From: JAYQKL01 sp038142705
GTDB taxonomy: Bacteria; Pseudomonadota; Alphaproteobacteria; RS24
Length of the DNA stretch: 64,000 bases
Reading direction: 5' to 3'
NCBI GenBank assembly: GCA_965217015.1
Contig: OZ244224.1
Coordinates: 1,612,001-1,676,000, forward strand
In this document: positions 8,775-17,561 of the stretch, piece after piece
Layout: the number at the start of each line of letters is the position of its first letter
Numbering within the stretch: position 1 is the stretch's first letter
Program-made: the position numbers and the translations under genes
Notes under the pieces: model-generated
The model's database searches: none
What the model was told of the DNA's origin: nothing
What the model saw: only the letters and a program-made list of their open reading frames with translations

Positions 8775-9670
8775 TAGAAATACCCCTCTTGTTTTTTCTT
8801 TTCCATCGAGGCGGATTGGTCATGGTCAATGACGCGGCCTTGGCGCTCAGATGTTTTGGTCAGTAGCATTTCTTGAATAATATCTTCCAGCGATGCGGCG
8901 GTGCTTTCAACTGCACCCGTCAGCGGATAGCAGCCAAGCGTGCGGAACCGAACCGATTTCATTTCAGGCTTTTCGTCAGGCGCCAGCGGCATGCGGTCAT
9001 CGTCAACCATAATCAAGGCGCCGTCACGCTCAACCACAGGGCGCATATCTGCAAAATAAAGCGGGACAATCGGGATTTGTTCTAAGTAAATATATTGCCA
9101 AATATCCAGCTCCGTCCAATTTGACAGCGGGAAAACACGAATGCTTTCGCCGGCCTGTTTGCGTGCATTATAAAGCGACCAAATTTCTGGACGCTGGTTT
9201 TTGGGGTCCCATCGATGCTGTTGCGAGCGAAACGAAAACACCCGCTCTTTGGCGCGGCTTTTTTCTTCATCTCGCCGTGCGCCGCCAAAGGCCGCATCAA
9301 AGCCATATTTATCCAAAGCCTGTTTCAATGCTTGTGTTTTCATCACATCTGTATGGTGTTGCGAGCCATGTGTGAAGGGGCCAATATTGTCAGCCAGACC
9401 TTCTGGGTTGGTGTGGGTGAGCAATTCCAGGCCAAGCTTGGCAACCAAATCATCACGAAAGCGGATCATTTCCTTAAACTTCCAGCCCGTATCCACATGC
9501 AAAAGCGGGAAAGGCGGTTTGGACGGGTAAAAGGCTTTCATCGCCAAATGCAGCATGACGGCACTGTCTTTGCCCACCGAATATAGCATGACTGGATTTT
9601 CGGTCTCGCTCACCACTTCGCGCATAATATGAATGGACTCAGCTTCAAGCCTTTGTAAATGTGTCAACAT
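8774..9670 (-). CDS. cysD: Sulfate adenylyltransferase subunit 2
   Basis: A 298-residue adenylylating subunit of ATP sulfurylase, an N-type ATP pyrophosphatase. The PP-loop-type motif YSVGKDSAVMLHLA is near residues 30-43, and the family blocks VDTGWKF, GGARRDEEKSRAKER and the C-terminal RFRTLGCYPLTGAVES are present. Its length matches the family. GGAGA precedes the ATG with normal spacing. It is the first gene of the operon cysD-cysNC-tetR-phosphatase. The upstream region holds a long palindrome (9724-9747). No cysH, cysJI or sulfate transporter gene lies in the window. Confidence 0.97.
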   Translation of the reverse strand: MLTHLQRLEAESIHIMREVVSETENPVMLYSVGKDSAVMLHLAMKAFYPSKPPFPLLHVDTGWKFKEMIRFRDDLVAKLGLELLTHTNPEGLADNIGPFTHGSQHHTDVMKTQALKQALDKYGFDAAFGGARRDEEKSRAKERVFSFRSQQHRWDPKNQRPEIWSLYNARKQAGESIRVFPLSNWTELDIWQYIYLEQIPIVPLYFADMRPVVERDGALIMVDDDRMPLAPDEKPEMKSVRFRTLGCYPLTGAVESTAASLEDIIQEMLLTKTSERQGRVIDHDQSASMEKKKQEGYF

Positions 9671-9723
9671 AAGTGTGTCTCCTATGGGGCTAAGCTAGGG
9701 GGTTGACATCAGGTGGTCAATCA

Positions 9724-9747
9724 ATATTCGTACAAATGTACGAATAT
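9724..9747. promoter_or_regulatory. Perfect 11-bp inverted repeat, candidate TetR operator before cysD
   Basis: The arms ATATTCGTACA and TGTACGAATAT are exact reverse complements around a two-base AA centre, 54 bp upstream of the cysD ATG. A long, dyad-symmetric site with no T run suits a dimeric repressor better than a terminator. The co-transcribed TetR protein (6244-6873) is the obvious candidate binder; this is inference. The divergent MaoC gene starts about 130 bp away on the other side. Confidence 0.65.
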
Positions 9748-9876
9748 ATCCAAAATAAAAAAGCCAAACCAAACGCCCCAGCCCAAAATTCAGCCATTCG
9801 CAGCTATTGACGCGGCTTGTTTTACACCCAAAAACCTGCCAAACTGAGCACCTTAAAGATATCAAAGGGGGATATA

Positions 9877-10332
9877 ATGACACTGGTTATCGAAAAAACA
9901 TCCGATTTGCCATCTTATGTTGGCAAGGAGCTGGGCAAATCAGATTGGTTTGCGGTGGAGCAGGACCGCATCAATCTTTTTGCTGACGCAACGGAAGACC
10001 ATCAATTTATTCATATTGATGAAGAAGCTGCAAAATTGACGCCATTTGGCACCACCATTGCGCATGGGTTTTTGACACTTTCGCTGGTGCCGCGATTGGT
10101 GCAGGATATTTATCGTGTCGCTGATGTCAAAATGGGGGTGAATTATGGCCTCAACCGCGTGCGTTTTCTCAATCCGGTCAAAGTCGGCTCACGCGTTCAG
10201 GCTTCGGCAACCATTAAAGAGGTTGGGGAAGCCGCTGGCGGCACACAGGTTATTTTAGAAGTGACCATTGCCATAGAGGGCGAAGAAAAACCCGCATGCG
10301 TGGCGGAATTTATTTCACTGGTTTACGCCTAA
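9877..10332 (+). CDS. MaoC family dehydratase (R-specific enoyl-CoA hydratase-like)
   Basis: A 151-residue single hot-dog domain. The hydratase 2 motif is visible as FADATEDHQFIHIDEEAA followed by FGTTIAHGFLTLSL, giving the Asp/His pair and the conserved Gly of R-hydratases. NYGLNRVRFLNPVKVGSRVQ is the usual second block. I chose the ATG at 9877 because AAAGGGGGA sits five bases upstream; the open frame extends to 9817 but without a good ribosome site. It probably hydrates 2-enoyl-CoA or a related CoA thioester in the cytoplasm. It is divergent from cysD. Confidence 0.9.
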   Translation: MTLVIEKTSDLPSYVGKELGKSDWFAVEQDRINLFADATEDHQFIHIDEEAAKLTPFGTTIAHGFLTLSLVPRLVQDIYRVADVKMGVNYGLNRVRFLNPVKVGSRVQASATIKEVGEAAGGTQVILEVTIAIEGEEKPACVAEFISLVYA

Positions 10333-10351
10333 AGCAAATTGGTCTTGCGGG

Positions 10352-11947
10352 CTAGTGCCGGAAATGGCGCATGCCCGTAAAGACCATTGCCAGCCCCGCT
10401 TCATCAGCGGCGGCAATAACCTCATCATCACGAATAGACCCGCCCGGCTGGATAATCGCCGTTGCGCCTGCTTCTGCTGCTGAAAGCAAACCATCAGCAA
10501 AGGGGAAAAACGCATCAGACGCCACCACAGAACCTTGCGCCAGTGGCGTGCTTTCGCCTGCTGCATCAGCCGCGTCTTGCGACTTGCGCGCTGCAATGCG
10601 CGAGCTATCCAATCGACTCATTTGCCCAGCCCCAATACCGACAGTCGCGCCGTCCTTGGCATAAACAATAGCGTTTGATTTCACATGCTTGGCAACACGA
10701 AACGCAAACAGTAAATCAGCCATTTCTGCATCTGTTGGCTGGCGCTTGGTCACGGTTTGGACATCTTGCGCGCTGATATGGCCATTATCGCGATTTTGTA
10801 CCAAATAACCGCCAGACACGGAACGCACAGACAGACCAGCCGCCAACGGGTCTGGCAATCCATGAGTGAGCAAAAGACGGAGGTTTTTCTTGGCCGCAAT
10901 AATGTCACGCGCTTCATCATCTGCCTCAGGGGCAATAATGACTTCCGTAAAAATTTGTGTAATGGCTTGCGCGGTTGGTGCATCAAGCGGCTGGTTCATC
11001 GCAATAATGCCGCCAAATGCGCTGACCGGATCGCATTTCAACGCTTTCGCAAATGCATCGGCTAAATCACCACCAGTTGCAACCCCGCACGGATTGGCAT
11101 GTTTGATAATCGCGCAGGCCGCCATTTGAGCCGGGTCAAATTCAGCGACCAATTCAAAAGCGGCGTCTGTGTCATTGATGTTATTATAAGAAAGCTCTTT
11201 GCCTTGAATTTGCGTGGCGCTGGCAACACCGGGTCGTTGTTCACCCGATACATAAAACGCGGCATGCTGATGCGGGTTTTCGCCATAGCGCAAAGTCTGG
11301 CGCAATTGCCCGCCAACCGCGCGAAAATCTGGCGCTTGTTCATCAAGCTGGTCAGCCAGCCAATTAGAAATAGCCGCATCATAGGCGGCGGTGCGGGCAT
11401 AGGCTTTTTGCGCCAATTTTTTGCGTAAGGCTAAACTTGTGGCGCCCTTTTGCGCCGACATCTCCGCCAGCACCGTGTCATAATCTTGCGCCTCAACAAT
11501 CACCGTCACATCGGCATGGTTTTTGGACGCAGCGCGGATCATTGCAGGCCCGCCAATGTCGATATTTTCAATACAGGCATCATAATCACCACCCGCCGCG
11601 ACGGTTTGCTCAAACGGGTAAAGGTTAACCACCAGCAAATCAATGGCCTGAATATCATGTGCTTGCATGGCTTGTTGGTGGGTTTCATTATCGCGCACCG
11701 CCAACAGTCCACCATGCACCATGGGATGCAATGTCTTGACCCGCCCGTCCATCATTTCCGGAAAACCTGTCAGCTCAGACACATCTTTGACCGCCAAACC
11801 GGCTTCTGCGAGCATTTTTGCCGTGCCGCCAGTGGAAACAAGTTCAACGCCATGTGCCAGAAGCCCTTGAGCAAATTCTAAAAGACCGGTTTTGTCGGAC
11901 ACAGATAAAAGTGCGCGTTGGATAGGACGTGATGACTGGTTTGACAT
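10352..11947 (-). CDS. purH: Bifunctional AICAR transformylase / IMP cyclohydrolase
   Basis: A 531-residue enzyme for the last two steps of de novo IMP synthesis. The N-terminal MGS-like cyclohydrolase domain (about 1-200) shows LLSVSDKTGL, MDGRVKTLHP and the INLYPF-type block; the AICAR formyltransferase domain follows with the conserved KHANPCGVA. C-terminal blocks near SNAIVYAKDGATVGIGAGQ and RDDEVIAAADEAGLAMVFTG are intact, and the length is standard. GGAG precedes the ATG. It lies downstream of the heparinase-like gene on the same strand with about 120 bp between them, as in many Alphaproteobacteria. Confidence 0.97.
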   Translation of the reverse strand: MSNQSSRPIQRALLSVSDKTGLLEFAQGLLAHGVELVSTGGTAKMLAEAGLAVKDVSELTGFPEMMDGRVKTLHPMVHGGLLAVRDNETHQQAMQAHDIQAIDLLVVNLYPFEQTVAAGGDYDACIENIDIGGPAMIRAASKNHADVTVIVEAQDYDTVLAEMSAQKGATSLALRKKLAQKAYARTAAYDAAISNWLADQLDEQAPDFRAVGGQLRQTLRYGENPHQHAAFYVSGEQRPGVASATQIQGKELSYNNINDTDAAFELVAEFDPAQMAACAIIKHANPCGVATGGDLADAFAKALKCDPVSAFGGIIAMNQPLDAPTAQAITQIFTEVIIAPEADDEARDIIAAKKNLRLLLTHGLPDPLAAGLSVRSVSGGYLVQNRDNGHISAQDVQTVTKRQPTDAEMADLLFAFRVAKHVKSNAIVYAKDGATVGIGAGQMSRLDSSRIAARKSQDAADAAGESTPLAQGSVVASDAFFPFADGLLSAAEAGATAIIQPGGSIRDDEVIAAADEAGLAMVFTGMRHFRH

Positions 11948-12070
11948 AATTACTCCTCAGCTTTGGTCGTTATATCACGGGCATATGCCTTGCGGTTAGC
12001 ATGGGCGCGGCGGGGAATCAACCCGCCAATCGCGCGCCATAAGATTTATCAACAGGCGATACCCGTGAGA

Positions 12071-13732
12071 TTAACGCATTAGTTTAAGACCCCATTTTAA
12101 TGAAAATTGAGACGCGTCAAAAACCCCTTCAAGACAAATTTGCTGGGTTTGGCGTGGTACACCATTTTGTCCCATATAGACACTTTCCGACAGGCTCATT
12201 TTGGCTTTATCGGCCTCAATCAAGAACTGCCAACCTTCGCGATTGGGCAGCGCCAATAAAACGCTGTTTTTATTCTTGGTCAGTGACGCTTTGACATTGG
12301 GGTGCAGGTGAAAGCGCAGGGTAAATTCGACTGGCTTAGTCTCTGCTTGTGATCCACGAAAAATCAACTCTTCGCCACGAATATCTTCACCGCTCAAATC
12401 AACATAAAGGCGGCGATGCATTTCTAAATGCAAGTCAGGCTTATAAAGATCATGACTGGTTTCAAGCCAAATGGCATTGGGGTCCTCAAGGCGTTTGGCG
12501 GTGACGCGTGGCGATTTAGAATGATGTGGCCCTGTGTTGAGGCTCAACATAGAATGCGCCGCTGGTTGGCGCGATGCTTCCTGCCAAAGCGGGCCATGCA
12601 CATAATTTGTACCACAATTAACCCATAAACGCTGCCCGCCCCGCGAAAGCTCCATGGCGCAGGGCGCATTTTCTTGCGACCCTGCCGTGCTGCCAGTATT
12701 GACAAAAACCAGCGTTTTACCAGCTGCAATACGATGATATTGACTGTCCGAAAGCACGCCATGATTTATCGCCTGCGTCGCGCCTGATAGTTTGATTAAG
12801 CTGGCCAGCCCGTTTTTGGTTAAGCCAGTAAAACACCCCGCCTCTAATCCGCCTTGAAAAACCGATAATTTACCATCTGCATGGCGCATAAATTTTAAGC
12901 CTTGCCCAATTTGTTTAATGGCCGTCACCAAAGTTTGCGGCAAATTAAGTTTGCGCTCTTGCAGGGTGTTTTTGATTTCTATTAAAACCGGCAACACCCA
13001 TAATAAAGCATCAGGCGCGCGCGATTTATGCAGGCCGTCACTGGCGACTTGTTTTTTCAGCTCGCGGGTCAGCGCGGCAATGGCGTGGTTAAGCTGGCTG
13101 GTGCCATTGGCCAAGGCAAAACAACTATAGGTATAACCGCAAGCAGCAATCAAACGCGGCAGGCCATCTGGCGTATGGTTTATCATTTTAGACAAATAGC
13201 GTGCTTCTGTGGTCAGGCGTCTCAGAAAATCAATATTTTGCTGGTTGGTCAGTAAGGGGGCAATGTTTTTGCTGCACGCACTCAGCGCCACGAAGCGCCG
13301 GGCTAAAATATCCCCCCGCCAAGCGAGGCTGGGGGTATAATTTTTTTGGTGCAACCAATGCGATATGGAAGCGCGGGTCATCATATCGGCTTGCGGGCTT
13401 TCAATCATGCAAATATGCACCAGCCAGTCAAAGGCATAAAGTTCAGCCAGCCATGCATCATTTGGGGGCGGGCAGTCAAAGGGCAGATTTTTTTGCCCGC
13501 GCAATATCGCGCCCTTTAACGGATAATCACCCGCCAGCCAAGCCAGCCCTAAATCTCGATTATTTGGTAAAAGCGTTTTGGGAAACGGGCGAATGAGGTC
13601 ATCTGCTTCCCCTTGCTCAAAATATTTTTGATAGAATTTTTGGGTTAATAATGCGCTGGTTTTTGTAACCAAACCGTTTTGGGAAAAGAGGCCGCGAGAG
13701 AAAAAATGACCAATTTGGGGCGCGTTGCTCAT
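12071..13732 (-). CDS. Heparinase II/III family protein
   Basis: A 553-residue protein of the alphaproteobacterial heparinase-like family encoded between rpe and purH. The N-terminal half is alpha-helical (alpha/alpha toroid type), and the C-terminal half holds the beta-rich heparinase II/III region with DSQYHRIAAGKTLVFVNTG, AHSMLSLN and RRLYVDLSGEDIRGEE. No clear signal peptide is visible, which is unusual for a polysaccharide lyase, so the cellular substrate is uncertain. The gene follows rpe after about 20 bp and is probably co-transcribed with it. The link with heparinase rests on the domain family, not on demonstrated activity. Confidence 0.85.
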   Translation of the reverse strand: MSNAPQIGHFFSRGLFSQNGLVTKTSALLTQKFYQKYFEQGEADDLIRPFPKTLLPNNRDLGLAWLAGDYPLKGAILRGQKNLPFDCPPPNDAWLAELYAFDWLVHICMIESPQADMMTRASISHWLHQKNYTPSLAWRGDILARRFVALSACSKNIAPLLTNQQNIDFLRRLTTEARYLSKMINHTPDGLPRLIAACGYTYSCFALANGTSQLNHAIAALTRELKKQVASDGLHKSRAPDALLWVLPVLIEIKNTLQERKLNLPQTLVTAIKQIGQGLKFMRHADGKLSVFQGGLEAGCFTGLTKNGLASLIKLSGATQAINHGVLSDSQYHRIAAGKTLVFVNTGSTAGSQENAPCAMELSRGGQRLWVNCGTNYVHGPLWQEASRQPAAHSMLSLNTGPHHSKSPRVTAKRLEDPNAIWLETSHDLYKPDLHLEMHRRLYVDLSGEDIRGEELIFRGSQAETKPVEFTLRFHLHPNVKASLTKNKNSVLLALPNREGWQFLIEADKAKMSLSESVYMGQNGVPRQTQQICLEGVFDASQFSLKWGLKLMR

Positions 13733-13752
13733 AGCTGATGCGTCCCCTTTGC

Positions 13753-14424
13753 TCAGCCTCTTAGGGCTTTAATATTTTCTGCATAAGCGTTTGGCCCACC
13801 AGCAAAACTCGCAGTGCCTGCTACCAGAACATCAGCGCCTGCTGCAATAATTTGCGCGGCATTGTCACGGTTCACCCCGCCATCGACTTCCAGCTCAATC
13901 GGGCGGCCTGTTTTTTCAATCATCAAGCGCAGGGTTTTGATTTTATCCAGCTGGCTATCAATAAAAGATTGCCCGCCAAAACCAGGATTAACAGACATGA
14001 CCAAGATAAGGTCAATATCCCCCATGAGCTCTTCGACCATGCTGACAGGGGTCGCCGGATTAAGCGATACACCGACTTTACACCCTGCGGCTTTAATAGC
14101 TTGCGCTGTGCGGTGCGGGTGCGGGCCAGCTTCAGGGTGGAAGGTAATAATATCCGCCCCTGCTTTGGCAAATGCATCAATGTAATGATCGACTGGCGCA
14201 ATCATTAAATGCACATCAAGCGGTTTGGTAGCATGCGGTTTAATGGCCGCAACCACATTGGGGCCAATGGTTATGTTCGGCACAAAATGGCCGTCCATCA
14301 CATCAACATGCACATAATCGCACCCCGCCTCACAAATGGCCGCGACCTCCTCGCCCAATTTGGCAAAATCAGCCGACAAAATAGAGGGAGAAATTTTTAC
14401 ATATGTTTCAGGATAATCAGTCAT
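13753..14424 (-). CDS. rpe: Ribulose-phosphate 3-epimerase
   Basis: A 223-residue TIM-barrel epimerase that interconverts ribulose 5-phosphate and xylulose 5-phosphate. Family blocks are all visible: SPSILSADFAKLGEEV at the start, VDVMDGHFVPNITIGP, the metal-binding HLMI, MSVNPGFGGQ and VDGGVNRDNAAQ. The length is normal. It lies between rsmB (upstream, 94 bp) and the heparinase-like gene (downstream, 20 bp), an order frequent in Alphaproteobacteria. No strong ribosome site is seen before the ATG at 14424. Confidence 0.97.
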   Translation of the reverse strand: MTDYPETYVKISPSILSADFAKLGEEVAAICEAGCDYVHVDVMDGHFVPNITIGPNVVAAIKPHATKPLDVHLMIAPVDHYIDAFAKAGADIITFHPEAGPHPHRTAQAIKAAGCKVGVSLNPATPVSMVEELMGDIDLILVMSVNPGFGGQSFIDSQLDKIKTLRLMIEKTGRPIELEVDGGVNRDNAAQIIAAGADVLVAGTASFAGGPNAYAENIKALRG

Positions 14425-14518
14425 GATGGTTCATTCAGGCCCGCTTAAATATCTTAACTGATTATGGCATAAAACATGTCGCACTTCCAGACAAGAGCGA
14501 GCGGTATCTGGCTGGCTT

Positions 14519-15913
14519 TTATATTTTTTTTGTTAAAAGCGCAGCATAAAACCCGTCCATGCCGCCGGCCTCCATCATATGGGCAGGGGTGGTGCGCAGG
14601 CTGCCATCTGCCTGCACAAGCGCCTGCTCGATAGCGCGCTCTGGCAAATAAGGGCTGAGGCTGATTTGGGTCATGTCAGGCTGTTGTGCCAAAAAGGCTT
14701 TGATGCGCGCCTCTCCCTCTTGGGTGTCGAGTGAGCAGGTGCCATATATCATCAACCCGCCTGGTGCGAGCCATTGATAAGCTTGGTGCAAAAGACTGTC
14801 TTGCAGGTTGATAAGTTTTTTGACATATCCTGGGCGCCGGTGTCTGGGCAGGTCGGGGTGGCGGCGTATGGTGCCGCTTGCCGAACATGGCGCATCAAGC
14901 AGAATGGCATCAAAACTTTCTGTTGCCTGCCAGCTCATCGCATCGGCGCAAACAAGTTTTGCCGATAATTTCGTGCGGGCCAGATTATCTTTCAGCCGCG
15001 CCAGCCGCGTCTCGGATATATCAAGCGCTGTTACATCAAAACCGGCAGCGGCCAATTGGAGGGTTTTGCCACCTGGGGCGGCACATAAATCAAGCACTTT
15101 TAAGCCCGTCTTTTTATCAATATCTTTATCAATATCTTTATTAGTGTTTTTGTGGGTTTGTTGCAGGGCGGCGGTCAAGCCGATAGCTGGCAGGCTTGCT
15201 GCGAAATCCTGCACCCACCAATCGCCTTGGTCAAATCCGGGCAATTGGTCAACACGCGGCGCGTGCCAAAGCCTGACTTGGTTGGGTGTGAGCTGTGTGA
15301 CACGCATATCAGGCCAGTCACTTTTCAAGGCTTCGGCCCAATTTTGCGCTTGCGCGCTGGATTTGAATGTCAGGTCTAATGGCGGTTGCTGGCAGTGTTG
15401 GTGTGCAATATTGGCAGCCATTTCTGGGCCATAATCTTCTTCCCATTGCGCATACATCCAGTCTGGCGCGTTTAAATGCGGCTGCTGGGGGCGTGGGTCT
15501 TTATCTTCTGCCGCGCGCGATAAATTGCGCAAAACCGCATTGATAAGCCCGCGATAGGGTTTTTCCTGCCGCCCGCAGGCATTCACGGTTTCACCCACCG
15601 CCGCATGGTCAGCGGTTTCCATATAACAAATTTGCGTCACGCCGAGATATAGCAGGGCTTTGGCAATATGCGGGCGTGGCGGGATTGGTTTTTTTAAATA
15701 TGGGCGCAATAAAAATTCTATTTCGCCATAATGGCGCAGGCACATCATCACCATAGCCCGCGCCAAAGCGCGCTCTCTCTGGGCGAGCCCGTCTAGCCGG
15801 TCATCGGCCTCATCAAGGGTTTTGCCGCGGTCAATGGCCGCCAGCATTTGGCCGGCTGCGCGGCGCAGGTTTTTCGGGCGTTTGGGTTTTTGAGGGGCGG
15901 GAGTGTCAGCCAT
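14519..15913 (-). CDS. rsmB: 16S rRNA m5C methyltransferase RsmB/NOL1 family
   Basis: A 464-residue protein with an N-terminal NusB-like RNA-binding domain (about 15-140) and a C-terminal Rossmann SAM domain. SAM-binding motif I is DLCAAPGGKTLQLAA; the two catalytic cysteines are in DAPCSASGTIRRHPD and GTCSLDTQEGEAR. It methylates a cytosine of 16S rRNA (C967 in E. coli). An in-frame 12-bp duplication encodes an Asn/Asp/Lys-rich linker (NTNKDIDKDIDKK) just before the SAM domain. It is divergent from the DUF1674 gene at 16000. Confidence 0.94.
   Translation of the reverse strand: MADTPAPQKPKRPKNLRRAAGQMLAAIDRGKTLDEADDRLDGLAQRERALARAMVMMCLRHYGEIEFLLRPYLKKPIPPRPHIAKALLYLGVTQICYMETADHAAVGETVNACGRQEKPYRGLINAVLRNLSRAAEDKDPRPQQPHLNAPDWMYAQWEEDYGPEMAANIAHQHCQQPPLDLTFKSSAQAQNWAEALKSDWPDMRVTQLTPNQVRLWHAPRVDQLPGFDQGDWWVQDFAASLPAIGLTAALQQTHKNTNKDIDKDIDKKTGLKVLDLCAAPGGKTLQLAAAGFDVTALDISETRLARLKDNLARTKLSAKLVCADAMSWQATESFDAILLDAPCSASGTIRRHPDLPRHRRPGYVKKLINLQDSLLHQAYQWLAPGGLMIYGTCSLDTQEGEARIKAFLAQQPDMTQISLSPYLPERAIEQALVQADGSLRTTPAHMMEAGGMDGFYAALLTKKI
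15114..15149. repeat. 12-bp tandem repeat inside rsmB
   Basis: TTATCAATATCT occurs exactly twice (15114-15125 and 15126-15137) and is followed by a degenerate third copy. On the coding strand it gives repeated Asp-Ile-Asp-Lys steps, keeping the frame. Confidence 0.85.
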
Positions 15914-15999
15914 AAAATATCGATATCAAAAGAATAAAAAAACAGCATAAAAGACATCTGCCACTTGGCAAGTGCTTATGCTGGCCCCATATATAGCCT

Positions 16000-16197
16000 A
16001 TGAACGATAAACAAGACAGCCCTGAAACGCGCCGTCGTGCTGCTGCCCAGCGCGCTTTGGAAGAAGCGCAAGCTCGGCGTGTAGAAAAAGCAGCGCAACA
16101 ATCGGCGCAACAGCCTAAAGAGACCGGCGGTCAGGAAGGCCCCGAACCCACCCGTTATGGCGATTGGGAAAAAGAGGGCATTATTTCCGATTTTTAG
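16000..16197 (+). CDS. DUF1674 protein (SDHAF4-like succinate dehydrogenase assembly factor)
   Basis: A 65-residue, highly charged protein with a Glu/Arg/Ala/Gln-rich helical front half. It ends in PEPTRYGDWEKEGIISDF, the diagnostic C-terminus of DUF1674, the bacterial counterpart of mitochondrial SDHAF4/Sdh8, which assists flavinylated SdhA. Divergent placement beside rsmB is typical for Alphaproteobacteria. Its last 17 bases overlap the convergent alpha/beta hydrolase gene. Confidence 0.9.
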   Translation: MNDKQDSPETRRRAAAQRALEEAQARRVEKAAQQSAQQPKETGGQEGPEPTRYGDWEKEGIISDF

Positions 16198-17164
16198 TCA
16201 TATATTTAAGCTGGCTGCGCTGGCGCAAAAACGACAAGACGGCGGCTTCAATCAATTCGGGCTGTTCTGGCAGCAGCGCATGGCCAGCATTGGGCAGGGT
16301 GAACAGGCTTACGCGCTCTGGAAATTCTTCGCGCAAAACATCACCCGACAAAGCTGGCGGGGCAACGCTATCCTGCGCCCCTTGAATGATAAAAAGTGGC
16401 TTACCGCCAGCGTGATACCAGTCTTGCGCGGGCGTGTTGGCGGTGGCGGCAGCTTGCGTCAAGGCTGTCGATAAACGCCAGCCCTTTATCCAATAATCAG
16501 CTATGGTGCTTGTGGGTGAAAAAAACGCATAGCGCAAGCGCGGCTCGCGCCATTGATTTGGCATAAAAAGCCATAAGCCCTGCATGAGGCTTTTTTCTGC
16601 TTTGGGGGTTAAAGGCGCAACGCCGCCTGCCGCCAATAAAATAACGGAGTCGGTTTTATCCGAATATTTTGTGGCAAAACTGCGCGCCACGCGATTGCCA
16701 AAAGCATGGCCAATCAGAATAATCTGCGCATCAGCCAGCATTTGATTTGTATGCAAATGGGCATACAGTGCCGCGACATCATCAGCTAAATCAAACAGGG
16801 TTATATCCTCCAGCACCACGCCGCTATCATCGCGCATGCCGCGTGGCTCAAGCAGATATGTCTCATATCCCGCCGCATTCAGCGCGCTGGCCAATTCGTT
16901 AAAATCGCTGGCCGGACGCGCTAAAGAGGGGATTAAAACCACCGCCTGCTCGTGCGGGGTAACGGTTTCAGGCGGGCTAGCATGGTAAAAGCTGATGGTT
17001 ATTTCTCCGTGTTGTGAGGGCCGTTTGATTTGCTCCAAAGTGCCAATAGCCGCACGTGTCTGGGCGTTATGCTGATATTGGAAAAACCCAGCCATGGCTA
17101 AAATCATGCAAAAGCTCAGGCTGATAAGCAGCCATCGTAAAAGGCGTTTTTTGATGTTTTTCAA
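16181..17164 (-). CDS. Alpha/beta-fold hydrolase with N-terminal membrane anchor
   Basis: A 327-residue hydrolase. I propose a TTG start at 17164: GGGGGAT lies six bases upstream, and the product begins MKNIKKRLLRWLLISLSF, a basic stretch followed by one hydrophobic anchor. The ATG at 17260 in the same frame lacks such support, and a 10-bp tandem duplication lies in between. The hydrolase core shows VVLIPSLARPASDF (oxyanion strand), the nucleophile elbow GHAFGN with its nucleophile position occupied by Ala, and late FIIQGAQDSVAPP (Asp) and NAGHALLPEQ (His). The Ala in place of the usual Ser makes catalysis uncertain. The substrate is unknown. Confidence 0.75.
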   Translation of the reverse strand: MKNIKKRLLRWLLISLSFCMILAMAGFFQYQHNAQTRAAIGTLEQIKRPSQHGEITISFYHASPPETVTPHEQAVVLIPSLARPASDFNELASALNAAGYETYLLEPRGMRDDSGVVLEDITLFDLADDVAALYAHLHTNQMLADAQIILIGHAFGNRVARSFATKYSDKTDSVILLAAGGVAPLTPKAEKSLMQGLWLFMPNQWREPRLRYAFFSPTSTIADYWIKGWRLSTALTQAAATANTPAQDWYHAGGKPLFIIQGAQDSVAPPALSGDVLREEFPERVSLFTLPNAGHALLPEQPELIEAAVLSFLRQRSQLKYMTKNRK

Positions 17165-17193
17165 ACTTATATCCCCCAGCCTGTTTTGCTTTA

Positions 17194-17213
17194 CCTGATA
17201 GTGCCTGATAGTG
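17194..17213. repeat. 10-bp tandem duplication upstream of the hydrolase start
   Basis: CCTGATAGTG occurs twice in a row. A 10-bp unit would shift a reading frame, which argues that this stretch is untranslated leader and supports the TTG start at 17164. Confidence 0.8.
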
Positions 17214-17350
17214 CCTTTATCTCGTCTGCCGCGCAAGCCAGTTTTAGGACTCTCCGGCACACCCCTCTCCCTGTTCCCAATCTGTTCATCTTGTCAACTC
17301 TCTTAATCTAAAATAAACTTCTATCGTTCATCTTTATTCATGCAGCCCCT

Positions 17351-17529
17351 ATGTCGGGTTGCCTACCCGATACAAAACCCTTGTGGGAAAAGGTAGGGTT
17401 TCTTTCCATGGATAGAGATGAACACAGCCCGGCACTTGTCGCGGCTGAACATTTATGTTGGAGAAACAGCAATAAATAAGGTGATTGCTGTTGATTTTGT
17501 AGGCTCAAAACCGCTCATCTTTTCAGATG
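17351..17529. ncRNA. Cluster of stem-loops between divergent genes, candidate structured RNA
   Basis: This 397-bp gap between the hydrolase and thermonuclease starts holds no convincing gene. It contains a row of inverted repeats: 17352-17359 with 17365-17372 (8 bp, one G-U), 17375-17381 with 17395-17401 (7 bp), 17425-17429 with 17443-17447 (5 bp, extendable inward), 17465-17473 with 17484-17492 (9 bp, perfect) and 17516-17520 with 17525-17529 (5 bp, tetraloop). The strand is undetermined. I could not match it to a known RNA family (not recognisably 6S, SRP, RNase P or tmRNA). Confidence 0.4.
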
Positions 17530-17561
17530 CAAAATCGCGCAATCTTAGTTAATCTACACCT

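Noticed and set aside
17339..17413. Short minus-strand peptide in the stem-loop region
   Set aside because: About 23 codons, no ribosome site, and the sequence is explained by the paired arms of the hairpins.
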